Of a stretch of 64,000 nucleotides of DNA, positions 32,276 to 43,500 are shown piece after piece (the stretch's first letter is position 1; each line of letters opens with the position of its first letter). The stretch lies in contig OY294044.1 of the NCBI GenBank assembly GCA_958510825.1, positions 45,906,626 through 45,970,625 on the forward strand, read 5' to 3'. The notes beneath the pieces were generated by a model. It did no database searches. It was not told the DNA's origin and saw nothing but the letters and a program-made list of their open reading frames with translations. The stretch comes from Brachypterus glaber (Eukaryota > Arthropoda > Insecta > Coleoptera > Kateretidae). The position numbers and the translations under genes were made by a program.

Positions 32276-33469
32276 AATATATGTTTCTTTTATTTTCAAA
32301 TTATCTTGAAAACTATTGGACCAATTTCAAAAAGTAAAGCACTGTTTTAAATAACCTTTAAAATGATACACATATTATAATATATTCGAATATATTTTTA
32401 TAAATAATTCGAATATTATATTATAAATTTTTTGGCCCCAAAATCGAGTTATTTAAACTTTATCGATCTAACTATAGCCACCTTGATTGAGCTATAATAT
32501 CGCAGGAAAACTTTTTTTAATAAAAATGAATAAGGGCGAGTCCCTATACAATACGATTTTTTTTCTGAAACACTCAACGTCAGGTTTTTAAAAACAATGA
32601 TAACAAAATTGTTGATTTAAATATTACTAATACACTTGACCGGATTCGGATTCGGCTGCAGGATTTTGAAAATCTAAAAAACGTATATTTAGACTCTAGA
32701 CGGAACACATATTTTTGTGGTCCATAATTAAACGGAACCTTTTTTAAAAAGGCTTTTTGGTCCATTTATCTTAAAAACCTAACGTTATGGAGAGATTCTG
32801 CGGCCGGATTCAAATCAGATGCAGCGAGGTAAATTATATATATTTTTTGCAAAACAGATTATATCTTTTTTTGTCGATTATGTCTTTTTTGCAAAAAAAA
32901 TTATATATTTTTTGCAAAAGAGATTCGAATTCCTACTGAAGTCTGTTTAGATTAGATTTTGGGTTGCTAAATGACTCTCAGCCGTGGGTTTAAGTCACTT
33001 AACTCACTGTAGTAGTCGGCCACTGCAGTGTAACTAAAACGTCAATTTTTAATTGGTTGTTAGTTCTTTTTTTTTTCGAAAAGTTTTACACTGAATATTC
33101 AAATGTAATGTATTTTTTTCTGATTTATGTGAAAAAATATTTATTTCTGTATACAGAAAACACATGTTCGGAATATAAAATCAAATTAGGGTATTTCTAA
33201 ACATGTCACATATGTGTTAATGCGGTTGTTAACTTCTTATTCTTCATAGAGACAAAGAAGCCTATTTGTAGTCTAGGCAGAAATATAAAAGTACAAAACT
33301 GCCGGGAAGATGAGAACATACTAAAATAAAAAAAATAGACCCACACATAGCGTTTCTTTGCATAAAATCAGTTGCAATTATGGCGAAGGCGCTACAATGT
33401 TTTCTGTTCTTTTTATGGCAATTTGATGTCTTTAGCTAAAAACTGGCAAATTATCGCCATACAACTTTT
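32276..33469. other. AT-rich intergenic, nothing classified
   Basis: Repeated ATATATTTTTTGCAAAA phrases occur at 32838-32925 and an AT-only inverted stretch lies near 32375-32430. No coding signal or transposon ends found. Confidence 0.4.
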
Positions 33470-34865
33470 TCGGACAGATCACTACCTACTAGGTAAGTTG
33501 ACATTACTTAATCAAAAAGTCGACAGTAATGGAAAGTACTATATCGAGCACACTTAGTGATAGATGAATACAAACAAAACCGTAACTAAAGACAGAAAAA
33601 ACGATTTACCGCGCAAGAACACTGTGTGCTTCACTTATCGCAGGGGGACATCTAGACACAAAACCAAGCTCAGCTCCGCTTCGGTCCACAAAATACGACC
33701 TCACACAGAAAAATTCAATTACCTCTACTAGAAGCGCAAATAACTATTTTTACAGGTTTTAAAAACTAGCCAAAACAGAAAAAAACGCCAAGGTTTTCTA
33801 CTGTTTTAAACTCGTGTTTTTTTACAACAATACCTACTGTTATTAAATATTTTAAAAGTTTTTCATTTGTACAAAATTACGGTAAACAAAAATAGTTTTT
33901 TCGTAAAACCATGTCAAATTTAATCGATTGATTCATTGTTAAAATAGTTTGGTTTCTTTTCAAATTTAATTTTTGATTTACATTTTACCGAACATTATTC
34001 ATTGTTTTAAACATAAAGTTACCAATGTAAAATTAAACACATTTTTTTAATTTTTACTTCTTTTCTTTCTTATAAATTTTGAGATTTGTTTTTGCTATAG
34101 TTATTTTCTCACTACCAACTAGGTAAGTTGACAGTACTTAATTAAAAAGTCGACAGTAATGGAAAGTACTATATCGAGCACACTTAGTGATAGATGAAAT
34201 CTATACAAACAAAACCGTAACAGAAAAAACGATTTACCGCACAAGGACACTGAGGGTGCTTACATTTACCGCTGGGGCGTCTAAACACAAGACTACTTTT
34301 TCTAATTTTGTAGAGTGATTCTATAAAAAAATAATTTTTTGAATTGTCTGTCACACATATAAATGTCAAAAATATTATTCGGTCCACAAAATAATATCTC
34401 ACACAGAAAAATTCACTTACCTCTACTAGAAACGCAATTAACTATTGAGCTTCTAGTAGTCCATAAACGCGACCGAACATAAAAAAAACTTACCTACGAG
34501 TAACGCATTACATTTTTCCCACTACAAAGTAGTTCAAATCTTGTTTTATTAATATTTTTTACATTTATATGTGGGACTATTCAAGAAATCATTTTTTATG
34601 GAATCACTCTATAAAATTAAGAATAGTAGTCTTGTGTCTAGATGTCCCCCTGCGGTAAATCTAAGCACACTTAGTGTCCTTGTGCGGTAAATCGTTTGGA
34701 CTTTTAGTAACGGTTTTGTTTGTATTGATTTCATCTTCACTAAGTGTGCTTGATATAGTACTTTCCATTGCTGTCGACTTTTTGATTAAGTAATGTCAAC
34801 ATACCTAGTTCGTAGTAAATACGATTTTTTTAATTAATGTCAACTTACCTAGTTGGTAGTGAGAA
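33470..34865. repeat. Three copies of one unit, two direct and one inverted
   Basis: Unit 1 (33480-33740, +), unit 2 (34113-34440, +) and unit 3 (34620-34858, -) share CTAGGTAAGTTGACA, AAAGTCGACAGTAATGGAAA, GAGCACACTTAGTGATAGAT and AACGATTTACCGC. Units 2 and 3 form an inverted pair ending in TCTCACTACCAACTAGGTAA and its inverse, so 34107-34865 is a fold-back element. Unit 1 is probably a piece of another copy. Units 1 and 2 continue with GGTCCACAAAATA and ACCTCTACTAGAA. Confidence 0.8.
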
Positions 34866-35012
34866 AATCTTATTTCGTATTATAAAATTTTCACCCTAAA
34901 TAAAAACAGAATTTTTAATAACTTGTTTCATATACAATATTAATTAAAATATTAAGTTTTTTTTTTATTTTAAATAGCCAATTTTATTATTTTTTAGTTT
35001 TTTTTTTAATAA

Positions 35013-35975
35013 GACCCCTTAGGATGACCCACCAAAATTTCAAATTGAAAATTTTGGAGCTCTCACCCCTTAAATTTGTTCATTGGGGTAAGAGGCACGG
35101 TATAAAGGGATAGTATATGGATTTGAAAATCCACTACATTGCTTCATTTTAGGCGTAATGACAGGCACAAAAACAATTTTTTCATTGTCTTAAAATATTG
35201 TGCGTTTAGCACAATATGTCCCCACATAAAAACCACTATAATTTTTTTTATATATACAGAAAAAAATAAATTATATATTGTTTTGAGAGATAAATGCGTT
35301 AGGCAATTTAGTTTTAATTTTAAAGGTTAAATTCCGAAATATACATACATAAAATCTGTAGTATTTTTTTATTGGATTTTTAATAATATATACATCCAAT
35401 AAAAAAATACTACACAATTTATGTTTGTATATATCAGAATTTGTCTAGAGACAAAAAAAACTTAAAAATATGAAATTAAATTGCCTAAAAACCGAATTTA
35501 TCTTTCAAAAACGCTATATATATATATAATTTTTTTCTGGATACCCTGTATATCCAATTAAAAAAATTACAGTGGTTTTTATGTACTTTATGTGGACTAC
35601 ACGCACAATATTTTAAGGCAATGAAAAAAAATTTTTTGTGCCTGTCCTTACGCCTAAAATGAAGCAATGTAGTGCATTTTCGAACTTAAAATGGCACAGC
35701 TCCGCCATTTTGAAAGAAAACATTCTGATTTTTTTGAGGTTATCCATTTACTATCCCTTTTTACCGTGCCGTGTTAAAAAAACTAAATAAAAAATCATTC
35801 GGCTGAAGCTATAGAAACATATCTTTTTAAAAAATAGTTGTGAGCGACCTAGATTTTTTCCAAAAATTCTGAAAAAAACCAGGGATGAGACTCTTACCCC
35901 AATGAACAAATTTAAGGGGTGAGACCTCCAAATTTTTCAATTTGAAATTTTGGTGGGTCACTCTAATACCCCTGT
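35013..35975. mobile_element. Long fold-back palindrome (about 960 bp)
   Basis: The left end GGATGACCCACCAAAATTTC and right end GAAATTTTGGTGGGTCACTC are inverted. Pairing continues through CTCACCCCTTAAATTTGTTC, CACTACATTGCTTCATTTTA, GGCACAAAAA and ATCCAATAAAAAAATACTAC, nearly to a centre at 35375. The left arm lacks a segment carried on the right (35690-35880, ATTTTTTTGAGGTTATCC...), which is what also survives at 21324-21645. Confidence 0.88.
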
Positions 35976-35999
35976 GTACAGGGGTACATGGCGTACATG

Positions 36000-37417
36000 T
36001 ACGCCACTGGTTTAAGTCTGATAACTCATAATCTTCTATTTTTTAATTTGTAAGAAACAAGTATGAGCAAATTTTGCCGCCAAAGACGATAATTTGACAT
36101 TGACGATAATGGCCGGACAATGACATGAATCCTTTGTCCAAATTATCATCATTGACCGGCCAATAATTATTGGTAATGATTAATTATAATGAATCATTAC
36201 CCGCCCAATAACGTCATTGGCCGGATTATCGTTTGTCCGTAACACATATCTCGGAAATGCGATTTGTTTGGCTCCAAACCCTCGATATAGTTGGTAGGTG
36301 TCCCGTGCCAATAAAATTGGTTTCGCCGCTAGTATATTATATAACTAACAATGTTAGATCGATGATGTAAATAGGCATCTGTTTAAGTCAGTAGGAGAGA
36401 CCTTCTAGGTCATGGATCCCACGCAAAATCGCATTCAATTTTTGATTAAGAACTAATAAATATATTACAAACAATAAAATACTATTTTATTATACAGTGT
36501 AATAATTATTGGTATGTTTATTTTATTCAGTAAAGAAGATAAGTATTGTATAAAATACGTGGATAAGCAAATATTTCATAATTAAAAATTAACCCACAAT
36601 GTCGGCGACGTTACATCGCGGGGTTTACCCTTTATTAGTATGTCCGGCTTTTTAGGGGAAATTTGAGATTGAATCTTCCAGACCAAAATACCTACTGGAT
36701 AGACTAGACTAGTCTTATTTCGTGTCTTATTTGCAAAATTAGTCCCAAAATACCGAGAAAGCAAGTCTGTTAAGAGGATCTTTAGGCGTGACTGGTATAG
36801 GCCAGTTATAGGCCACTTTTTTTTTTAACTGCGTTTAGTTGCCTGGATACAGTCAAAGTCATTAACTTAATGACACAACATCCAGAACTAAAGTTTTAAC
36901 TTTTCTAACTTAAATATTTAAAAAATGTTCCGTTTTAAGTATAGGGTTACTTTGATTCTTTGTTTGTTTTTGCAATGTTTTTTTTTTTGAAAGGAAAGTT
37001 AAAAAAGGCAAACCTACACGACCAACAACCAAATAACGAACTAAATCTAGATGAAATAACCCTATTTAAGTAATCTTGGAAATTTTGGAAGTTATCACCT
37101 TTTTGCACAATAAACTCAAAACAAAAGTTTAACAAAATGTCATTCCACAGACCCTCAAAAGTCAAAGTGTCAAATAATCAATAATAAAAAGAATGAAATA
37201 AAATAGTCAATGGTGTTCAAGATCCATAGTCGCTGGCAATAGAAACAATACTCGTAAGCGTTACCTAAACAATACCTATTATTTTGTTAATATCTTATCT
37301 TAAACCACACATAAGATAACAAAAAATCATATGAAAATTATTCTATCTATAGATTAACTTTCTATAATAGTGAATTTGAACCAGTAGTTTTTGTATAAAA
37401 TGAATTTATTGTTTCAG
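36000..37417. other. Upstream region of the DnaJ gene, no promoter recognised
   Basis: 36090-36240 contains several imperfect words on ATTGGCCGG / CCGGCCAAT in both orientations, perhaps a decayed element. The rest is unassigned. The start codon of the DnaJ gene is preceded by TTATTGTTTCAG (ending 37417), which looks like a splice acceptor. The first non-coding exon and promoter therefore probably lie further upstream, and I could not place them. Confidence 0.4.
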
Positions 37418-37463
37418 ATACTTTTCCGTAAAACTGGGGCATAAAGAACCAAGTGGCACCAAG

Positions 37464-37528
37464 ATGGTGGACTATTACAGAGTCCTCGAGGTGTCCAAGG
37501 GATCAAGTAATGCTGACATAAAAAAAGC
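37464..37528 (+). CDS. DNAJB6: DnaJ gene, coding exon 1
   Basis: Encodes the first 21 residues and two bases of the next codon: [20 protein letters not shown] and on. This is J-domain helix I and the start of helix II. The donor is GC|GTAAGT at 37529. Upstream, TTTCAG at 37412-37417 is a likely acceptor, so this exon probably starts at 37418 with 46 bases of 5' untranslated sequence. Confidence 0.93.
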
Positions 37529-40500
37529 GTAAGTAAATTCAATTTTATTTATTTATTTATTTATTTTTAATATACTAAAAAGTCATGGAGAGCCACATAT
37601 AAGCTTCATTGCTTGTGCTAGGGGCTCTCCATTAATATTGACAAAAAAAAATCCAAAAAGTTCAGTTACTTAAAATTTTGAAGAATTCAAGCTGGATGCT
37701 ATTCGTTGGAGCTATCTTCATATTGCAAATTTCCATACTGGTTGCATTTCGTTTAACTTGTTTATATGATTTTCTTCCAGCTTTTTACGTTTAATTTTGA
37801 CCAAAATAAAATTCTAAGAGGTTCGACATTGACATTGACATATTATGTAATTTTTTTATATAGTTTAACGTGCATTACAAATCTTATACTATACCCTATT
37901 TCATTTCATTATTAGTAACTAAAAAAGTTACTAGGTTTAGTTTATCTTTGTATGTAGATCTTCTAGTGGGAAACTTCATTTTGCGTAAATTTGAAGTATC
38001 GTATAAATATTTCTTGAAAAAATAGGTTATATTTTTATGTCATAACAATTAGATAGAATATAAACTTTTGCATTTTTTTATAATTATTAATAAAAATATG
38101 ATAAAATGTATGTTCTGAAGCCTTGTCCAAATGTAACGAAGAAAGTGGCAAAAATTTTACAACAGTACTTTAAAGCATGAAAATACCTTAGAAGTTTCTA
38201 TATGCTGTTAAATGTCCACCACAATTTATTATGCACTTATTTATTTTTCACTTTGTTTGCTTATATAAAATTTATGAAGGAATTTTCAAAGAAAAAAAGT
38301 ACGAAATTTTATTTCTTACAGTGACAAGAGAAAAATCATTTTAAAAAACATCAAAATTGATACCATGATTGCAACCTTAGTCAAAACAACTAATATTAGG
38401 TACCAATCATAGAAATCAAAAGTACTAACAAATCTAAAGTCAAAAAAAAATCAACTTTGAAATTTTACAATCTTGCTGCGATTTTATATTTTTTTCTATG
38501 GATAAAGCATCCCTCAAACCACACGTGGGAAAATATCGCTTTTGAAAATGACGATCTACATTTTTTGCGATATTTTTTGTGGAACCTCAATTTTGATTTG
38601 ATGATCCACATGTTTTGACCATAATTTTAAAGATCGTCATTTTTATTTTGTGGATCCACAAAAATTGGCGATGTTTAGTTTTGACGATAATCAGTTTTTA
38701 TTCAAAATTTTAACGATCTACATTTTTTGTTGATCGTCAATTTTTGTTTTTCAGATCAACCGACTTTATTTCAATCAACAAAAATTGGCTATCTATATCT
38801 TTTGACTAGGGTGACCATAATTTTGTCCCCGGAAATCGGGGACGTATGGTCACCCTACTTTTGACGAGTGACCATTTTCGTTTCGTCGATCCACATTTTT
38901 TTGGTGACCAAAAGTGACGATCGTAACTTTTGATTTTTTTTTAAACTTAATTTACGAAAGAGTATGGATAAGCAGCTAATTGTTTTATGTATGGTAAATA
39001 TATGACGTAAATTTATAGGATTTTGGCACTTAGTCTTGTCGAACTGAACCTTCTGCCAAAATTTTAAAAAAATTAATGGCGTATATTTTTTCTACTACCC
39101 AATTAAGGCCTAGCCAGAGGCTCGCATAATTACCATAATACATAACATACGATGTCGTGATTGGCTTTATGTGCCGTCATGTATCTTGTGCGCTGGCTTA
39201 TAACAATATGTTAGGCTTGCATAAGAGCCTGTGGATAGGCCCTTATATATTATAAACGGTTGTCAATGACTGTTTACCTTACTAATCAATAAAAAGAGTG
39301 AATTCATTTGTTATTGGCCGTTGTTTAATGACAATGGTCTATAAGGAAAAAACTAAGACAAATACTAACTTTTTTCAACTTAACGGCATAGCAAAATAAT
39401 TTTTAGAAATATTTTTAACTGATATTTGGAGTTACTAGCTTTAGGTAGTAGAAGTATTTTATGCACAACGTGTAGTTCTCGACTGATTTTTTACATCGAC
39501 TTCGTCTTGGTAGGGCAAAAAAAACAGCAGTCTCAAACACTAAAGCTGATATCTCTCTATATTTAAGACCATCTACATTTTTTGGTCAAAAACACGGCGA
39601 GATTTCGTCCTGTCCATCAGAATTTTTTTTTACGATAGTCATTGGAGGAAATAGTTATCGCCTTTTATGATTATTTTCTATGGAATGGAACTCTTAATTT
39701 GTAAAATATGTGAAAATTGTAAAAAAACCTAACAAAACTTTCCCTATAGTAATAAAATTATTGTTAATTCCAGATACCGTAAATTAGCACTAAAATGGCA
39801 TCCAGACAAAAATCCAGATAATCAGGATGAGGCGAACAAAAAATTCAAAGAAATTTCAGAAGCCTATGAAGTATTATCAGACGGTAAGGGTTTTTTAATT
39901 TTTTAAATAAGGGTCTGTTCAACAATTAGTCACCAATTTTTTTTAGACCCCCTTTCTCCCCATTATCACTATTTCGTCCCGAATAGTTGGAACACTTCAT
40001 ATGGTCCATCACTTTTAGCTAGACGCCCGTTCCCTTCTTCCTTCCCTTCCTCCTCATCCTCCTCCTCCTCCTCCTCCTCCTCCTCCTCCACCCCCCTTCT
40101 TTTTACCAATTCATGACAGATGCAACTCTAGCATCAGTGAGCTAAGACTCATTCCCCCATTATTCTCCATTCAAACTAATTCCTATTAAGATAAATGAGC
40201 CATAGGCACTAATCCTGTCTCTTAAATAACCCAAAAAAACTAAATGATGATGATGCTAGACGCGCTCCTCCCTAGGACGCTTACATAATTGTTGAACACC
40301 CCTTAATACTTTTCATTTCTTGCTTGATATTTGTACCCCAATATATTCAACATTTTATTTCAAAATTTTGGAAGAATCTGTATTATTTTGTAAAAAAATA
40401 ACTGTAATTTGGACCAATACAAATATTTCTCTTATAAATTTAATTTGCTACTATTTGGCCCATAGTGTTCTTCTAAGTGGTACGATAGAGGCGTATACTT

Positions 40501-43500
40501 TTTTTAAGACTATGGAAAGACGACAATCAAATCGACGTTGCCAATTCAAGCGCTATGTAATCTATAGTACTAAAGAAGAGCGTATTGCTGGGCATGTCGC
40601 GGCTGGCGTGATCGCTTTCTATCACAGAATACCGATGTCGAAGTGCATCGCTGGAAATACCGTTAAAAATGTGCAAAACTTTGCAATTTTGCATTTGTTT
40701 TTCGGTTTTTCGAAAACAACTGGCAAACTAATAACTTTTTGAATATGATGTCTTTTTTATTAACTTTAACGCTCTGTAACTTTTTCCTGATTGTTTAAAC
40801 AAAAAAAGTTATTTAAGTAAATTGTAGAGAATTTAATACGAACAAATATAATTTTCAGTTTTTGTTAAGCGACGAATAGTAGCCGAGATATAAACCAAAA
40901 GAAAAAAATGCGTTTTTGTACATAACTATCCAAAAAAAATCGCAAATTAGGATTTAGGCTTTTTATGCAAAGCTCTTTCAATAAAAACCGGAGAGTGTGC
41001 CTTTCATTGCAAGGTTAGTCCCTTTCACACGACCGCGGTCGTGTGAAAGGGTCGACCGTTCGACTGGGCTATCTCCAGTAATGTGGTATTTGTCAAACAG
41101 TTAAACCACTTAGAACAACACTATGGTTTAGCTTCAAATCCTTTTTTAATTAGTATAATTGTTAAAGTCCAAACCACTTTAGAAAGAACCTTGTTCTCGC
41201 AAGCACGCAAAGACCACCAATAAAATACTACATGATGTCACGTATCCAGTATTTCATTGGTGGTAATCGCGCGCATGCGATACAAGGTTCTTTCTACAGT
41301 GGTTTACCTGTATTGGGTTACGAAGAAAAGACTGCGCCATGTGAGTATATTGATGTAATTTGTTTTGAATAACGTGAATATAGATACGAAAAGGAAGCTA
41401 TACGACACAAGAGGCAGCAGATCGACATCAAGGTCCAGCCGGACGTACAGAAGCACTTATTTCGACACTCACAACCCCTTTTCGCAGCGTTATTTCGGTA
41501 CTTTTCACCTTTTTGCCGTGATTATTTCCGTTTTCTAATTAACCTATTTTGATTTTTTTGAACATTAGATATTCATTTTATGTTTTGTTTTTTTTTTCTA
41601 TTATGTCTGACAGAATCTTTTACCTGTCTACCAAAAGTATACATAATATGAAAAAAAAAAGGACATAAAAGTATTCCATTGTAACTAACCTTATCGAACC
41701 GCCATTTTTTTTCTGGTACTTAAAACTACCCATAAACTATAACTTATTAATTATTTAATAAATTTAGATTTTTTTTTGCTTTATATTTTGCTTTATAATT
41801 TTATTATAATTTTGATTCTGGTTTTAAGTGTTACTATGAACAGGCAGCGAGAACTTCGATTCATGAATAAACCACATTATACTGTAACTGAGCCTGCACA
41901 AGCAAACGCATTTTTTACTTTTAAAGAAAAGAACATCGACGTTGCGCAGAGAGCTCAAGTAAAACACCAAAACCAGTAAAATATTCGACGAATCGCAACT
42001 TTCTTTGTAAAAATTGTTTACTTTTGCTTTATCATAAATTTCTATGTAAAAATAATGTATCTTAATAATGAATATAAGCTCATCATGCTTAATGAGCTTA
42101 ATAACGAATTAATGCAAAAAAAATCGAAAAATTTAATAATTATATTTTGGAGCTGCTCCGGCCTTCTACGCATTGGAGTTATACATTTTTTCCGTGTAAT
42201 AATATTTAGAACTAATCTACAACCATTTTTTAATTAAACGTCTTAAGATCTTAACTGAAATCATACCCAATAGTTTTTATAAAATTCATAGTATTTTAAC
42301 ATGTTTTAAATGTGATTTTTTCTGCAATTTTTTGTCCGCTTTTTCTTAAAACTAATAAAATATTTATCTTAAATTAACGCTTGTGTGTCTTACAGTTACA
42401 TATTTAAAATTATTTCATATTTTACTAATTTCTTATAGATAATTCGACATAATACTACTTGTTTTGAAATCATAGCTAACATAATACTATTTCTACACAC
42501 TTGACAAGTGCCACTTGTTAGGGTCCATACTTAAAATACGTAACGCACTTGGGGAAGTAGTGCTTAGCGCGAGGCTTAGCGTTACAGGGGGGGGGGGAGA
42601 GGAAGTAATGTAGCGTTACGTAACGCTCTTTATTATTTATAAAAAAAACACGGTTAATTTTTTTACCCAAAAATTAAGGGAGTTTTGGAGGGAGGGGTTT
42701 AAAATTCGGAAATTTTTGCGTTAAGGATTTAAAGTATGACCCCATACAAAGTGTAAAGTCATATTAATACATACAAAATATGTACGCGTATTATAAAGTG
42801 TGAAGGAAACCCTGATAGCACAATTTGCTTCCTAGAAACTACCATTGGAAGTATCAGTACCTTTTTAGAAGGTGAACTACAATAGTGGTCCGTGGTTCCA
42901 AGAAAAAGGATATTCTTGGAACCACGGACATTTCAAATTTTTTGTATATTAAATTTACTGATCCCTGCTAAAATGTTCCTAGAATATTCTCTTTAGAAGG
43001 TTCTAAAAATAAAGTTGTAGACATTCTGTGTTGGTGCATGCAATATGCAGCAAAACCGCACATTCTATGAATATTCCATGCATAATAATAATATTTCCAA
43101 GGAAAGGTTTAAGGATCTACTGAGAAGAAAGTGTGCTATTAGGGAAACTTTTTTCTGAGAATAAAAAAATGTCGAACTGTGAAATAATCGCAAAATAACA
43201 AACACATTTGATGAAAATATAAAAAGGTCTATAACTTATGAACGCTGTTATAATTTTTTACTGTACTAATGTGGATAATAAGTTAATTTTAAGTCAGCTT
43301 AAAAGTTTACTTCGAAAATTAACGTTACCCTGCTGAAAATGACGGGTCTGGGCGGGTATAAATGGTGCATAAACCGGACTTCCGCGGATAAAATTCACCC
43401 GCTCAAGTCCGGTCTATGCAACATTTATACCCGCGCAGACCCGTCATTTTCAATAGGGTAAATAAACCTTTTTTTTTACGCGTTGTTAATATATAAATGT

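Noticed and set aside
31763..32350. Several overlapping open frames on both strands in the GC-rich cluster
   Set aside because: They track the inverted repeats and duplicated GC-rich blocks of nested MITEs; stop codons are rare there because of base composition.
40320..40742. 140-codon plus-strand open frame in DnaJ intron 2
   Set aside because: No recognisable domain, the first half is low-complexity AT-rich translation, and it lies in an intron without splice or promoter signals. The more ordinary-looking part (about 40513-40680) may be an old repeat.
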